Shown: in pieces, positions 9,019 to 17,101 of the stretch
Layout: every line of letters begins with the position of its first letter
Position numbering within the stretch: the first letter of the stretch is position 1
Assembly: GCF_000807855.2 (NCBI RefSeq)
Contig: NZ_JRYR02000001.1
Coordinates: 3,950,489-4,014,488, forward strand
From: Flammeovirga pacifica
Lineage (GTDB): Bacteria > Bacteroidota > Bacteroidia > Cytophagales > Flammeovirgaceae
Direction: 5' to 3'
DNA: 64,000 nucleotides
The notes under the pieces: model-generated
What the model was told of the DNA's origin: nothing
What the model saw: the letters and a program-made list of their open reading frames with translations, nothing else
The model's database searches: none
Made by a program: the position numbers and the translations under genes

Positions 9019-9432
9019 CTAACAAAATTCTTTATAAACAGCAGTTAAGTGTTCAGCAATCATTTCAGCAGAACGACCTTCAATATGATGTCTTTCAATA
9101 AAGTGTACTAGCTCACCATCTTTGAACATTGCAATACTTGGTGATGATGGAGGGTAAGGAAGCATTAATTCTCTAGCTTTCCCTACAGCTTCAGGATCTA
9201 CACCTGCAAATACAGTGGCTAATTGCGTTGGCTTTACATCTGATTGTTGTAATGATTGCAATACACCTGGTCTACAAGTACCAGCAGCGCAACCACAAAC
9301 AGAGTTGATTACTAATAAAGTTGTTCCTTCTTTAGCAATTGTTTCTTCAACTTGAGAGGCAGATGTAAGGTCTGCAAATCCATTATCAGTTAACTCCAGT
9401 TTCATTGGAGCTGTTAAATGTTCAGGATACAT
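9019..9432 (-). CDS. Bacilliredoxin, BrxA/BrxB (YphP/YqiW) family
   Basis: The 137-aa protein carries the family's CGC active-site motif within SVCGCAAGTCRPGV near residue 46, in a thioredoxin-like fold. The segment AGVDPEAVGKARELM and the PPSSPS motif also match the family. Bacilliredoxins remove bacillithiol from oxidised proteins and reset the redox state of thiols; some act on Fe-S assembly proteins. It is the last gene of a suf operon (32 bp after sufT), which fits a role in thiol or Fe-S homeostasis. Bacillithiol itself is not proven for this organism. Length and motif are typical. Confidence 0.9.
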   Translation of the reverse strand: MYPEHLTAPMKLELTDNGFADLTSASQVEETIAKEGTTLLVINSVCGCAAGTCRPGVLQSLQQSDVKPTQLATVFAGVDPEAVGKARELMLPYPPSSPSIAMFKDGELVHFIERHHIEGRSAEMIAEHLTAVYKEFC

Positions 9433-9464
9433 AATTTCCGTTATTGTTTATACGTTTGTATTTT

Positions 9465-9815
9465 CTATAAAAAACCGAGCTCTAACTTTGCTTCTTCAGA
9501 CATCATGTCTGTAGTGTAAGCAGGCTCGAAAGTAAGCTCAATTTCAACATCACTCACTTCTTCCACACTTCTAACAACTTGCTCAATTTCACCTGGAATT
9601 TGCTCCGCAGATGGACAAGAGGGTGTAGTCAGTGTCATTAAAACATGCACTTTATTAAGTGGTGGAATGATGTTGATATCATATATTAATCCCAATTCAA
9701 ATACATCAACTGGAATTTCTGGATCATAAACTGTTTTTATAGCAGCAATGATTTTATCTTTTAATTCCTCTGTAGTGCTCATAGTATTTACAGATTCGTT
9801 ATTATTTTCTGACAT
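9465..9815 (-). CDS. sufT: Fe-S assembly factor, SufT/DUF59 (MIP18) family
   Basis: The 116-aa protein contains the DUF59/MIP18 core, from VYDPEIPVDVFELGLIYDI to LTTPSCPSAEQIPG, with the conserved Cys of the TTPSCP motif near residue 67 that binds an Fe-S cluster in homologues. SufT helps mature Fe-S proteins downstream of the SUF machine. The predicted start gives an acidic, poorly conserved first 15 residues; the second Met (MSTTEELKDK) is a possible alternative. It lies 11 bp after sufE and before the bacilliredoxin gene, on the same transcript. Confidence 0.85.
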   Translation of the reverse strand: MSENNNESVNTMSTTEELKDKIIAAIKTVYDPEIPVDVFELGLIYDINIIPPLNKVHVLMTLTTPSCPSAEQIPGEIEQVVRSVEEVSDVEIELTFEPAYTTDMMSEEAKLELGFL

Positions 9816-9826
9816 GTTATTTTTGA

Positions 9827-10288
9827 TTAGTTTTTAGCACTGTAAGCCAATGCATAAAACTTCATTTGTTTGATCATTGAGGCAAAACCATTAGAACGTT
9901 GAGAACCAATTACGCCATTCATTCCAATTTTATCAAAAAAGAATAATTCTGCATTCATGATTTCTTGAGGAGAACGACCATTTAATACTCTAATCAATAA
10001 GCTTATTAAACCTTTTGTGATATCTGTATTACTATCTGCCTTGAAAATAATTTGACCATCCTCAAATTCTGTCGTTAACCAAACCTTAGACTGACAACCT
10101 TTGATCAAATTTTCATCAACCATATGTTTTTCATCTAATGCCGATAACTCTTGTCCTAATTCCATGATATAAAAGATAGTTGACTCTCTATCACCATCTA
10201 ACAAATCAAAATCGTCGATGATATCGTTTTGTACTTCTTCTATACTTTTTGTTGCCACTGACATATTTATATCTTGTTTTTTAACCAA
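9827..10288 (-). CDS. sufE: Cysteine desulfurase-associated sulfur acceptor SufE
   Basis: The 153-aa protein matches SufE: the acceptor cysteine lies in VDENLIKGCQSKVWL near residue 65, followed by the GLISLLIRVLNGRSPQEI helix. SufE takes persulfide sulfur from SufS and feeds Fe-S cluster assembly. The annotated start gives 8 residues upstream of the second Met (MSVATKSIEE), which is the more typical start. The reading frame overlaps sufS by 8 bp, so the two are translationally coupled. Confidence 0.92.
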   Translation of the reverse strand: MVKKQDINMSVATKSIEEVQNDIIDDFDLLDGDRESTIFYIMELGQELSALDEKHMVDENLIKGCQSKVWLTTEFEDGQIIFKADSNTDITKGLISLLIRVLNGRSPQEIMNAELFFFDKIGMNGVIGSQRSNGFASMIKQMKFYALAYSAKN

Positions 10289-11507
10289 ACATTTTAACTA
10301 TTCTTTTGAGTGCCTCGATAAATTTGTCGATTTCTTCAAAAGTATTGTAAACTGAGAATGATGCCCTAACGGTTCCCTCTAAGCCATATCTTGCCATCAA
10401 AGGTTGTGTACAGTGATGACCCGTTCTAACAGCTATTCCTCTTGCATCCAGCATCATTCCAATATCGTAATTATGGATGTTGTCTATTATAAATGAAAGT
10501 ACGCTTACTTTGTTTGATGAAGTACCAATAATTTTTGCAGTAGGTACCTCTTCAATTAGTTTTTTTGTAGCGTAATCCAATAACTCCTTTTCTCTTGCAG
10601 CAATATTTTCTTTACCATATCTATTGATAAATTCAACTGCCTTAGCGTAGGCTACTGTATCTGCAATATTTGGAGTACCTGCTTCGAATTTGTAAGGAAG
10701 GGTATTAAAAGTTGTACCATCAAATGATACTTCTTTAATCATTTCCCCGCCACCCATAAATGGAGGCATATCGTTTAAAATTTCTTCTTTTCCGTATAAA
10801 AAGCCCATTCCAGTAGGTCCGAACATTTTATGTGCAGAAGTAACAAAGAAATCACAGTCTAAAGCTTGAACATCGATAGGTAAATGGGCAGCAGATTGTG
10901 CTCCATCAACTAAAACTACCGCTCCAATTTCATGTGCCTTTTCAATTATTTTTTCTACAGGATTAACCGTACCTAAGGCATTTGAAGCATGTACAACTGA
11001 TACAATTTTCACTTTATCAGATAACATTTTTTCAAATTCCTCAAAGATGATCTCACCTTCATCAGAAATTGGTATGTTTCTAACTGTTGCACCTTTTTCT
11101 TGAGCAATCATTTGCCAAGGGACAATGTTAGAGTGATGCTCCATTGTTGTTACAATAATTTCATCACCAGCTTGTATGTTAGCTCTACCATAGGTATTGG
11201 CTACTAAGTTGATTCCTTCTGTAGTACCTTTTGTAAAAATGATTTGCTCCGATTTTGGAGCATTGACAAACTGTTGTAACAATTCACGAGTTTGCTCAAA
11301 AGCTTGTGTAGCTTTATCTGCAAGTGAATGTGCCCCTCTGTGAACATTAGAGTTGTACCCTTTATAATATTCTGATAAAGCATCAATTACTGATTGAGGT
11401 TTTTGATTTGTAGCCCCATTATCAAAATATGTTAGCGGATGACCATTTACCTCTGTTGCCAATATTGGGAATTCGCTGCGAAGTTGTTCAATGTCAATCA
11501 TTATCAA
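10281..11507 (-). CDS. sufS: Cysteine desulfurase SufS
   Basis: The 408-aa PLP enzyme shows the class V aminotransferase core: TTMEHHSNIVPWQ, VDGAQSAAHLPIDVQALDCDF, the PLP-binding lysine in TSAHKMFGPTGMG and the catalytic cysteine in RTGHHCTQPLM near residue 366. It removes sulfur from cysteine and passes it to SufE. The protein is of normal length. It is the first gene of sufS-sufE-sufT-brx; the scaffold genes sufB, sufC and sufD are not in this window and cannot lie directly upstream, because the merC-like gene faces the other way there. Confidence 0.95.
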   Translation of the reverse strand: MIMIDIEQLRSEFPILATEVNGHPLTYFDNGATNQKPQSVIDALSEYYKGYNSNVHRGAHSLADKATQAFEQTRELLQQFVNAPKSEQIIFTKGTTEGINLVANTYGRANIQAGDEIIVTTMEHHSNIVPWQMIAQEKGATVRNIPISDEGEIIFEEFEKMLSDKVKIVSVVHASNALGTVNPVEKIIEKAHEIGAVVLVDGAQSAAHLPIDVQALDCDFFVTSAHKMFGPTGMGFLYGKEEILNDMPPFMGGGEMIKEVSFDGTTFNTLPYKFEAGTPNIADTVAYAKAVEFINRYGKENIAAREKELLDYATKKLIEEVPTAKIIGTSSNKVSVLSFIIDNIHNYDIGMMLDARGIAVRTGHHCTQPLMARYGLEGTVRASFSVYNTFEEIDKFIEALKRIVKMFG

Positions 11508-11546
11508 AAAAAGTTATTTAGAATAAATCTATATATGTATTAACTG

Positions 11547-11577
11547 CAAATTTGTGCAAAAGTTCTACGTATTCAAA
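11547..11577 (-). promoter_or_regulatory. Candidate promoter of sufS operon
   Basis: On the minus strand TTTG (11577-11574) is followed after 19 bp by CAAATTTG (11554-11547), which fits the -7 consensus except for its first base. The predicted transcript start is near 11540, about 33 bp before the sufS ATG. Confidence 0.45.
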
Positions 11578-11732
11578 GTTCTTGACGTTTTCATCTAGAA
11601 AAATCCATCAATATAAATGAAAATATGATGAATTATTAATGTTTGAATAGATGTTTAGCGTCAAATTCTAGTGTGAATTTTATTTTTGGAGGTATGTTAG
11701 CATAAATTATGTAAATGCAACCACATCTTAAT

Positions 11733-11747
11733 TGCAACAAGTTTGCA
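11733..11747. promoter_or_regulatory. Putative Zur/Fur-family operator (site 1)
   Basis: TGCAACAAGTTTGCA has the form TGCAA-N5-TTGCA, a 15-bp inverted repeat. It covers the -33 element of the MerC-like gene, as a repressor site would. A similar 15-bp site lies upstream of the ABC exporter on the other side of the locus (14736-14750). The family assignment is inference. Confidence 0.5.
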
Positions 11748-11773
11748 AATAAACGAAACACATTTTACTTTTG
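11742..11773 (+). promoter_or_regulatory. Promoter of MerC-like gene, leaderless
   Basis: TTTG (11742-11745), a 20-bp spacer and TACTTTTG (11766-11773) match the Bacteroidota housekeeping promoter very well. Transcription should begin near 11778-11781, which is exactly where the tandem ATG codons lie, so the mRNA probably has no 5' leader. Confidence 0.7.
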
Positions 11774-11777
11774 TTTC

Positions 11778-12236
11778 ATGATGAAGTCCCTAAACAATAG
11801 AATTGAAAAATACGCAGATCAAATAGGTTTCACAGGATCATTATTCTGTTTAATCCATTGTATCCTAACATCTGGAGTAATTATCTTCAGTTCTGCGGTA
11901 TCTCACATGCATGAGGGGCATGATCATAGTCATGCACATTCATTAGACTTTTTTGGTATGCTCGATATCTCTATGGTTTTAATAGGAGGTATTGCGGTGT
12001 ATTTTGCTTCAAAAAAGACGCATGTTAAATGGATGAAGGTAGGTATGTGGTTATCTTATTTAGTGTATGCTACAACAATGTTGGTAAAGTACGCTGGATT
12101 TGAACCAATGTGGTTAGCAATAATTTCATACACCGCATCATTTTCATTAATTGCATTACACTTAATGAACTTGAAAAAAGCCCATTCAAATGAACATTCT
12201 TGTGATTCTGAACTTTGTGTAGCAAAGGTAAAATAA
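11778..12236 (+). CDS. MerC-like small membrane protein, His-rich loop
   Basis: The start is taken at ATG 11778 (MMKSLNNRIEK, 152 aa); the frame is open further upstream, but that stretch contains the promoter. Four membrane segments are visible, and the MerC-type motif FCLIHCILT (Cys-x3-x-Cys type, near residue 24) lies in the first. Loop 1 is rich in His (HMHEGHDHSHAHS, near residue 45) and the tail is His/Cys-rich (HSNEHSCDSELC). MerC-family proteins move metal ions, originally Hg(II); in Bacteroidota orphan copies are probably linked to zinc or iron. The gene is convergent with an ABC exporter that also has a His-rich loop, supporting a metal role. Confidence 0.7.
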   Translation: MMKSLNNRIEKYADQIGFTGSLFCLIHCILTSGVIIFSSAVSHMHEGHDHSHAHSLDFFGMLDISMVLIGGIAVYFASKKTHVKWMKVGMWLSYLVYATTMLVKYAGFEPMWLAIISYTASFSLIALHLMNLKKAHSNEHSCDSELCVAKVK

Positions 12237-12281
12237 TATAGAAATAGATATACCACATTTATATTATAAAGGTGGTGAAAT

Positions 12282-12320
12282 AAAAAAGTCTTATCTGATT
12301 TAATCGGATAAGACTTTTTT
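12282..12320. terminator. Bidirectional terminator
   Basis: The 14-bp arms (12282-12295 and 12307-12320) pair perfectly and end in A- and T-runs. The structure separates the MerC-like gene from the convergent DUF3299-like gene. Confidence 0.85.
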
Positions 12321-12381
12321 TATGTTCAAAGAATAGGTATGTATATCCAACCATTTCTTAGTACAAGAAATAATGATTTTT

Positions 12382-12822
12382 TTAGTCTTCTACTTTGATT
12401 AATTCTGTATTTTTCAATTTGTAAATTAAGCTGTAAAAGTCGTCTCTATTAAGTACAAGTTGTCCTCTGACTGTCACTTTTTTGTTGACTTGACTTTGAA
12501 CTTTCGGGACATCCAATTCCATGACAGTTTCAGGGCCTGCATTTCCGCAAAAGAAGCAACTAGCAAACGGCATATACGATAGTATACTAGTGCCATCTTC
12601 ACTATCAACAGGTAAAATATAGCCTGAAATAGTAATGAATGATCCATCAAGCATTTCTACTTCTCCACCGAAAATAGGTTCAGATACTTCAAATCCCAAC
12701 ATTTCATCCATGTAGGTTTTCATTTGTACATGCCCTAATGTTTTCCAAGGGTCAGAGTTATCTTGTCCAAAAGTAGTGGTAGTAAGTATAAAAAATAATA
12801 GAATGGAAGTAATATGTTTCAT
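12382..12822 (-). CDS. DUF3299-like periplasmic protein
   Basis: This 146-aa protein has a signal peptide (cleavage near TTFGQ). The mature part shows SGYILPVDSEDGTSILSYMP followed by the Cys pair in FASCFFCGNAGPE (CxxC near residue 90) and ends in a beta-rich domain. It resembles DUF3299-type proteins, which I recall beside MacB-like ABC exporters in zinc-controlled loci such as zrg in Vibrio. The CxxC could bind metal or form a disulfide. It lies 1 bp after the permease gene, so they should be co-transcribed. The exact family is uncertain. Confidence 0.55.
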   Translation of the reverse strand: MKHITSILLFFILTTTTFGQDNSDPWKTLGHVQMKTYMDEMLGFEVSEPIFGGEVEMLDGSFITISGYILPVDSEDGTSILSYMPFASCFFCGNAGPETVMELDVPKVQSQVNKKVTVRGQLVLNRDDFYSLIYKLKNTELIKVED

Positions 12823-12823
12823 G

Positions 12824-14050
12824 TTATTCTGATAATGCTTGAGATATGTTTGTACGTGCAGCTTGAATGGCAGGAATTACTGAGGCTAAGAAGCCAATTC
12901 CTAATGTACTTGCAAATAAAATGATTTCTCCTGAATTAAAAGCTGTTCCACCAATGTTTAGTGCAGATAATGTATCTATTTGAGTGGCGGCAATATATAT
13001 ACTTCCGTGACTGAGAATCATACCAATGGCAAAACCCATAAAAGCACAAATTAAACCTTCAATTAATAGTAAACTGAAGATATAAGATTGAGGAGTACCT
13101 AAAGACCTGAGATAAGCCAATTCATATTTTCTTTCTTTTAAAGAATTGTACAATGAAATAAAGATACTTAACCCAGAAACAACCATAATGGCAATAGCTA
13201 ATGCTTTTAATGCAGTAATAGCATCTCCTAAAAGAGATAATAATCTAGAGGTTTCATATGCAGGCGATGCTGCCTGCATCGATGTTTGTTCATTCACCAT
13301 TCTAGGAAGTGTAATGGCTCCCATCGGGTTTCTAAATTTGATCAAAAGGTTTGTGATCTCTTTTTCATCCGCTTCTTTTTCTACCTTTTTATCCGATAGA
13401 TTACCAAAGTTGGCTTTACTTGGTTTTTCATGTTGATGAACATCCCAAATAGAAGATAAGCTTGTCAATAAAAGTTGATCAATTACAGTACCTGTAGGTT
13501 TTAGAATACCGACAACTTTAAAATGTTCATGGTCATGATCGTGTCCACCTTCTCCAATACCATGGGCAGAATGAAAATCATCACCAATTTTTAACCCAAT
13601 TTTTTTAGCTACAGCAGCACCAACAGTTACTTCTAAGGATTTATTTTCATCAAACATTTTTCCTTCTGCAATTTCAGCTTTATACAGCTCAGGATATTCG
13701 TGGGTTGTTCCTACAATTCGATACCCCTTGTAGGAGTCACCTAATGACTGAGGAATAGCTTTAGCAACTAACGGATGTTTTTTTAATTTTTTTGTTTCTG
13801 ATAAACGGATGTTTCCAGTAGGTGTATCCACTTGGTAAATGGCACATAAAATTAACTGTAAAGGACTCCCTTTGGCCCCTACAACCATACCTATACCTGC
13901 TTGATTTTTTTTAAGTGTTTTCTCAAAATAATCTTGAGTAAGCAATAATGCAGATATAATACTTACACCAAATGCAAAAAGAATAAGGTTAAGTGATGTA
14001 TTTAAAGATTTATGCCAAAGGTTTTTCCAGGCAAATTTAAAGATATTCAT
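12824..14050 (-). CDS. ABC exporter permease, FtsX/MacB type, His-rich
   Basis: The start at ATG 14050 (MNIFKFAWKNLWHKS, 408 aa) follows the ATPase stop by 7 bp; an upstream in-frame Met at 14095 would overlap the ATPase. The first TM (about residues 21-43) is followed by a large periplasmic MacB-like domain and three C-terminal TMs, with FtsX signatures SLYNSLKERKYELAYLRSLG and the ending IPAIQAARTNISQALSE. The periplasmic domain holds HGIGEGGHDHDHEHF (near residue 170), a probable metal-binding stretch. It should form an ABC transporter with the ATPase, working at the inner membrane on a periplasmic substrate. The substrate is not known. Confidence 0.8.
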   Translation of the reverse strand: MNIFKFAWKNLWHKSLNTSLNLILFAFGVSIISALLLTQDYFEKTLKKNQAGIGMVVGAKGSPLQLILCAIYQVDTPTGNIRLSETKKLKKHPLVAKAIPQSLGDSYKGYRIVGTTHEYPELYKAEIAEGKMFDENKSLEVTVGAAVAKKIGLKIGDDFHSAHGIGEGGHDHDHEHFKVVGILKPTGTVIDQLLLTSLSSIWDVHQHEKPSKANFGNLSDKKVEKEADEKEITNLLIKFRNPMGAITLPRMVNEQTSMQAASPAYETSRLLSLLGDAITALKALAIAIMVVSGLSIFISLYNSLKERKYELAYLRSLGTPQSYIFSLLLIEGLICAFMGFAIGMILSHGSIYIAATQIDTLSALNIGGTAFNSGEIILFASTLGIGFLASVIPAIQAARTNISQALSE

Positions 14051-14057
14051 AATTCGA

Positions 14058-14699
14058 TTAGTGAAGTTTTGAAAGAGTAAGTGTTCGTTCAGCAAAAGCC
14101 TCTTTTAATCGGCTATCATGAGTAACAATCACTAATGCTGAGTTTTCTTCTGAAGCCATTTCTCTTAATAATTGAATTACTTCATTGGCATGTTCATCGT
14201 CCAAACTAGCTGTGGGTTCATCAGCTAGTAATAAAGCAGGCTTATTGATGAGGGCCATGGCTACACTCATTCGTTGTTTTTCGCCTTCACTCATTTTAGA
14301 TGGACTTTTATCAATATGTTGACTTATCCCTAATCGATCTAATAAATGATGTATTCTTTTATGATCTACTTTTCTTCCAGCAGCTTTTTGTGCAAAGGCT
14401 AAATTTTCATGTAAGGTAAGCGCACGAGCAAAATGTGGCTTTTGGAAAATCACGCCAATGTTTTCTCCTCTAAATTGATCTATTTTATTTCCTTTGAGTA
14501 GAGTAATGTCTATATCATTGATGATCACTTTACCTGATGTTACTGGAAGTAAACCTCCCAATACATGCAGTAAAGTGGTTTTTCCACATCCGGAGGCACC
14601 AAGAATCAAAATTTCTTCTCCTGATTTAATTTCAAAATCAGGGAAACTGATTTCGATACCCTTAGGGTATTTATATTTAAGTTGTTGTATATGAATCAT
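14058..14699 (-). CDS. ABC transporter ATP-binding protein, LolD/MacB type
   Basis: The 213-aa protein carries Walker A GASGCGKTTLL (near residue 33), the Q-loop VIFQKPHFA, the signature MSEGEKQRMS and Walker B ALLLADEPTASLD, with the switch His in IVTHD. It powers the FtsX-like permease encoded 7 bp downstream. Family members of this size extract lipoproteins or move peptides and metals without crossing the membrane. The upstream region has a 15-bp inverted repeat like that at the MerC-like gene, so metal-responsive control is likely. Confidence 0.88.
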   Translation of the reverse strand: MIHIQQLKYKYPKGIEISFPDFEIKSGEEILILGASGCGKTTLLHVLGGLLPVTSGKVIINDIDITLLKGNKIDQFRGENIGVIFQKPHFARALTLHENLAFAQKAAGRKVDHKRIHHLLDRLGISQHIDKSPSKMSEGEKQRMSVAMALINKPALLLADEPTASLDDEHANEVIQLLREMASEENSALVIVTHDSRLKEAFAERTLTLSKLH

Positions 14700-14735
14700 A
14701 TCGATTAGTAATTTCCTCGTAAAATTACAAGAGAA

Positions 14736-14750
14736 TGCAATATTATCGCA
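14736..14750. promoter_or_regulatory. Putative Zur/Fur-family operator (site 2)
   Basis: TGCAATATTATCGCA keeps the TGC-N9-GCA frame and most of the arms of the 15-bp repeat at 11733-11747. It lies 37 bp upstream of the ABC exporter operon start. No other site of this shape was noticed in the window, but no systematic count was made. Confidence 0.45.
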
Positions 14751-14942
14751 TTAATTATTGTAGTATTCTCTTAAAAAAATAGTCTTATTCTTAGTTTTTA
14801 ATGAATTATAAGAATAAGCTAAAAATAACTAAATATCATTTAGCTGAAATGTTAATATGATGCACTAATTTCAACAAGCAAACTTATCAACTTCAATTAT
14901 TCTGATAAGCTAAATTTCTAATCATTTTTTTATTTTTCAATA

Positions 14943-16811
14943 ATGAAAAACTATTTATTAACTATTTTATTGGCTTTTTCTTGCCTTTTTTCTTCAGCCC
15001 AACAAAATCCTGATTGGAGTTTTCCAATCGAAGGAAAAGAAAAGCAAATTTTTGTTCACAATTTTACGGGTATCACAGTTTTAGAAACGACTAAATTCTA
15101 TTATGGACTGGACCCGGTAAACAAAACTAAATTATGGGAAATTCCTAAAGATGCTACTAACGAGGCATTAAACACAGCAAGTAACGTGTCTTCAATGGCA
15201 GGTGCTGATGTAGGATTGGATAAATTCGCAAAAAAATCATGGGACCCAATTCCAAATTCTCCATTAGTATCTATTGATCAGCAACTTGTAAATGTAACTA
15301 CTGGTGAGGTCTTAGTTTCAAATGGTAGTTACAAAGAGGTATTGAAGAGTAACTTTATTGCTACTGCATTCACAAGTGTGATTGAGGTTGTAACTGAAGA
15401 CAATATCAGAAAACTTTATAACATTGACCTAAATACTAAAAAAGTAGTTTGGGAATCTAATTTAGGAAAGTATTCTACAGCAGCTCAATTGGCAAATAAA
15501 TCGTCGTCAATTCCTTCTACTGCTTTGACTCCAAAAACAACTAAAAATGGAGACTTACTTTACAAAGAGAAAAAAGACTTAATTCTTTTTGATGGTAAAT
15601 CAGGTCAAGAAAAGTGGAGATTAGAGTGTAACCCAGGTTCTTTCTTCTTAAATGAAGCAGAAGATATCGTAGTAGTAGTAGAGGCTCCATCGGGCTTAAA
15701 AGCGGCAAGTTCTTACAAGCCGAAGTTAACTAAGAAGATCATGTCTGTAAACTTATCAAATGGTAAGCCTTTATGGAAAAAGCCAATCAAATTAGAAGAT
15801 AACTTCATCGATGCTCAAGTCGTAAATGCGGATGAATTCCTTGTGAATTTTGGATCAGGTATCAATATTTATGAGTTTAAATCAGGTGATCAGCGTTGGA
15901 AGAAGAGCTATAAAGCGAAAAACGTGAAAACAATCAACCAAAAAGGGGATGAACTAGAGGTATTCTATAGTAACAAGGTTATGATGGTTTCTGCTGAATC
16001 AGGTAGCGAAATCTGGAAGAAACCAATCAAATTTGATATGGATGAGGACATCGAAGGTGGTGTTATCAAAAAAGAATATGATCAAGGCATCTTGATGGTT
16101 CATGGAAGTGGTGTTGGTTTCTACAATAAAGAAACAGGTAAGAAAAAGTGGTTTGCCAAAGTAGAAACAGACAAAGTTGCGTTTAATGATGCAAAAAACA
16201 TTGTAGCTGTTTTAGATAAAAAGAAACTATACTTATTTAATCCAAACGAGGTAGTTAAGAAATTAGATAAACTGAAATTAGATATAAACAAGCCAGATGA
16301 AATGGTAGCGTTTAATATCTTAGATAATGGTTATTTCTTAAGAGGTTTGAATGAGTACTTAACATTAGACAAAGATGGTAATGTTTTAGGACAAGCTTAT
16401 TATAAGCAACTAAAAACAGATAGATTGTTAAAAGCAGCATTAGCGGCATCTTCTATTGGCATGAATGTAGCTTCTACAGGTGGGTCTTACGGATTCTTTA
16501 TGTCTCCAGAAATGGCAGAGGCAGCTGGAGATATTTCAGACATTCAATCTGAAGCTTTAGGTAAATTATACGATCAATCTGCTTTAAGAGGTAACTCTCA
16601 AGAAAGTAAGTTATATGCTTATTTTATGGAAGGAATCAAATCTGAGGAAGGTGCTTCTTTAGAGTTTGTTAAAGTAGAAAAAGCTTCTGGTAAAGAAGTA
16701 AATCGTATTAATGTTGGCCAAAACAGAAAGGTAATTTACAAGATCTTACCAATGCAAAGTATGTTGTATGCTGTTGTTGATGGTAAACTTAACGCATATA
16801 TCTTAGATTAA
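14943..16811 (+). CDS. PQQ-like beta-propeller secreted protein
   Basis: The 622-aa protein has a signal peptide (cleavage near LFSSAQ) and repeats of the form G-x-x-x-W, such as VNKTKLWEI, LNTKKVVWES, KSGQEKWRLE, SNGKPLWKK, KSGDQRWKK, ESGSEIWKK and ETGKKKWFA. These are blades of a PQQ-type (quinoprotein-like) propeller, although no PQQ-binding residues are assured, and BamB-like scaffolding is as likely as redox activity. The C-terminal 130 residues hold an Ala/Ser-rich helix (LLKAALAASSIG). It is a single-gene unit with its own terminator, between the ABC locus and the trp operon. Confidence 0.75.
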   Translation: MKNYLLTILLAFSCLFSSAQQNPDWSFPIEGKEKQIFVHNFTGITVLETTKFYYGLDPVNKTKLWEIPKDATNEALNTASNVSSMAGADVGLDKFAKKSWDPIPNSPLVSIDQQLVNVTTGEVLVSNGSYKEVLKSNFIATAFTSVIEVVTEDNIRKLYNIDLNTKKVVWESNLGKYSTAAQLANKSSSIPSTALTPKTTKNGDLLYKEKKDLILFDGKSGQEKWRLECNPGSFFLNEAEDIVVVVEAPSGLKAASSYKPKLTKKIMSVNLSNGKPLWKKPIKLEDNFIDAQVVNADEFLVNFGSGINIYEFKSGDQRWKKSYKAKNVKTINQKGDELEVFYSNKVMMVSAESGSEIWKKPIKFDMDEDIEGGVIKKEYDQGILMVHGSGVGFYNKETGKKKWFAKVETDKVAFNDAKNIVAVLDKKKLYLFNPNEVVKKLDKLKLDINKPDEMVAFNILDNGYFLRGLNEYLTLDKDGNVLGQAYYKQLKTDRLLKAALAASSIGMNVASTGGSYGFFMSPEMAEAAGDISDIQSEALGKLYDQSALRGNSQESKLYAYFMEGIKSEEGASLEFVKVEKASGKEVNRINVGQNRKVIYKILPMQSMLYAVVDGKLNAYILD

Positions 16812-16834
16812 ATATCTAAGAATTGAAGTTGATA

Positions 16835-16866
16835 AAAAAGCCACCTTAGAAATAAGGTGGCTTTTT
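16835..16866. terminator. Terminator after PQQ-propeller gene
   Basis: Perfect 14-bp arms (16835-16848 and 16853-16866) around a GAAA loop, with a T-run at the 3' end, directly follow the stop codon. Confidence 0.9.
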
Positions 16867-17000
16867 GAATTAAAAATTATATAATTTGATAAAAGAAGTT
16901 TGTATTTATTTACAACTATTCAATAGTTAGTGATATTTGTTGTCAAATTGTTTAAGAATAGTGATTTTTGATTTAAATTATCGAAAATTTCGAGAATAGG

Positions 17001-17031
17001 TTGGGAATTAACTTTCTACTCACTACTTTTA
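17001..17031 (+). promoter_or_regulatory. Candidate trp promoter
   Basis: TTGG (17001-17004), a 19-bp spacer and TACTTTTA (17024-17031) resemble the -33 and -7 elements. The predicted transcript start is about 17036-17039, which coincides with the first ATG of the leader peptide. Confidence 0.5.
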
Positions 17032-17038
17032 TCGCATA

Positions 17039-17101
17039 ATGAATAATGCAATCAAAAATATCGTTTTGTCGTGGTGGTGGCGCTCAGTTAATTCCAATTG
17101 A
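17039..17101 (+). CDS. trpL: trp leader peptide with three consecutive Trp codons
   Basis: This 20-residue frame starts ATG AAT AAT and encodes a peptide with Trp-Trp-Trp at residues 12-14 (codons at 17072-17080), then stops at TGA 17099-17101. Three adjacent Trp codons in a short frame directly before an attenuator hairpin and trpE are the hallmark of ribosome-mediated attenuation. Ribosomes would stall here when charged tRNA-Trp is scarce. The predicted transcript start almost coincides with the ATG, so the peptide may be read from a leaderless mRNA. Too short for ordinary gene finders. Confidence 0.85.
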   Translation: MNNAIKNIVLSWWWRSVNSN

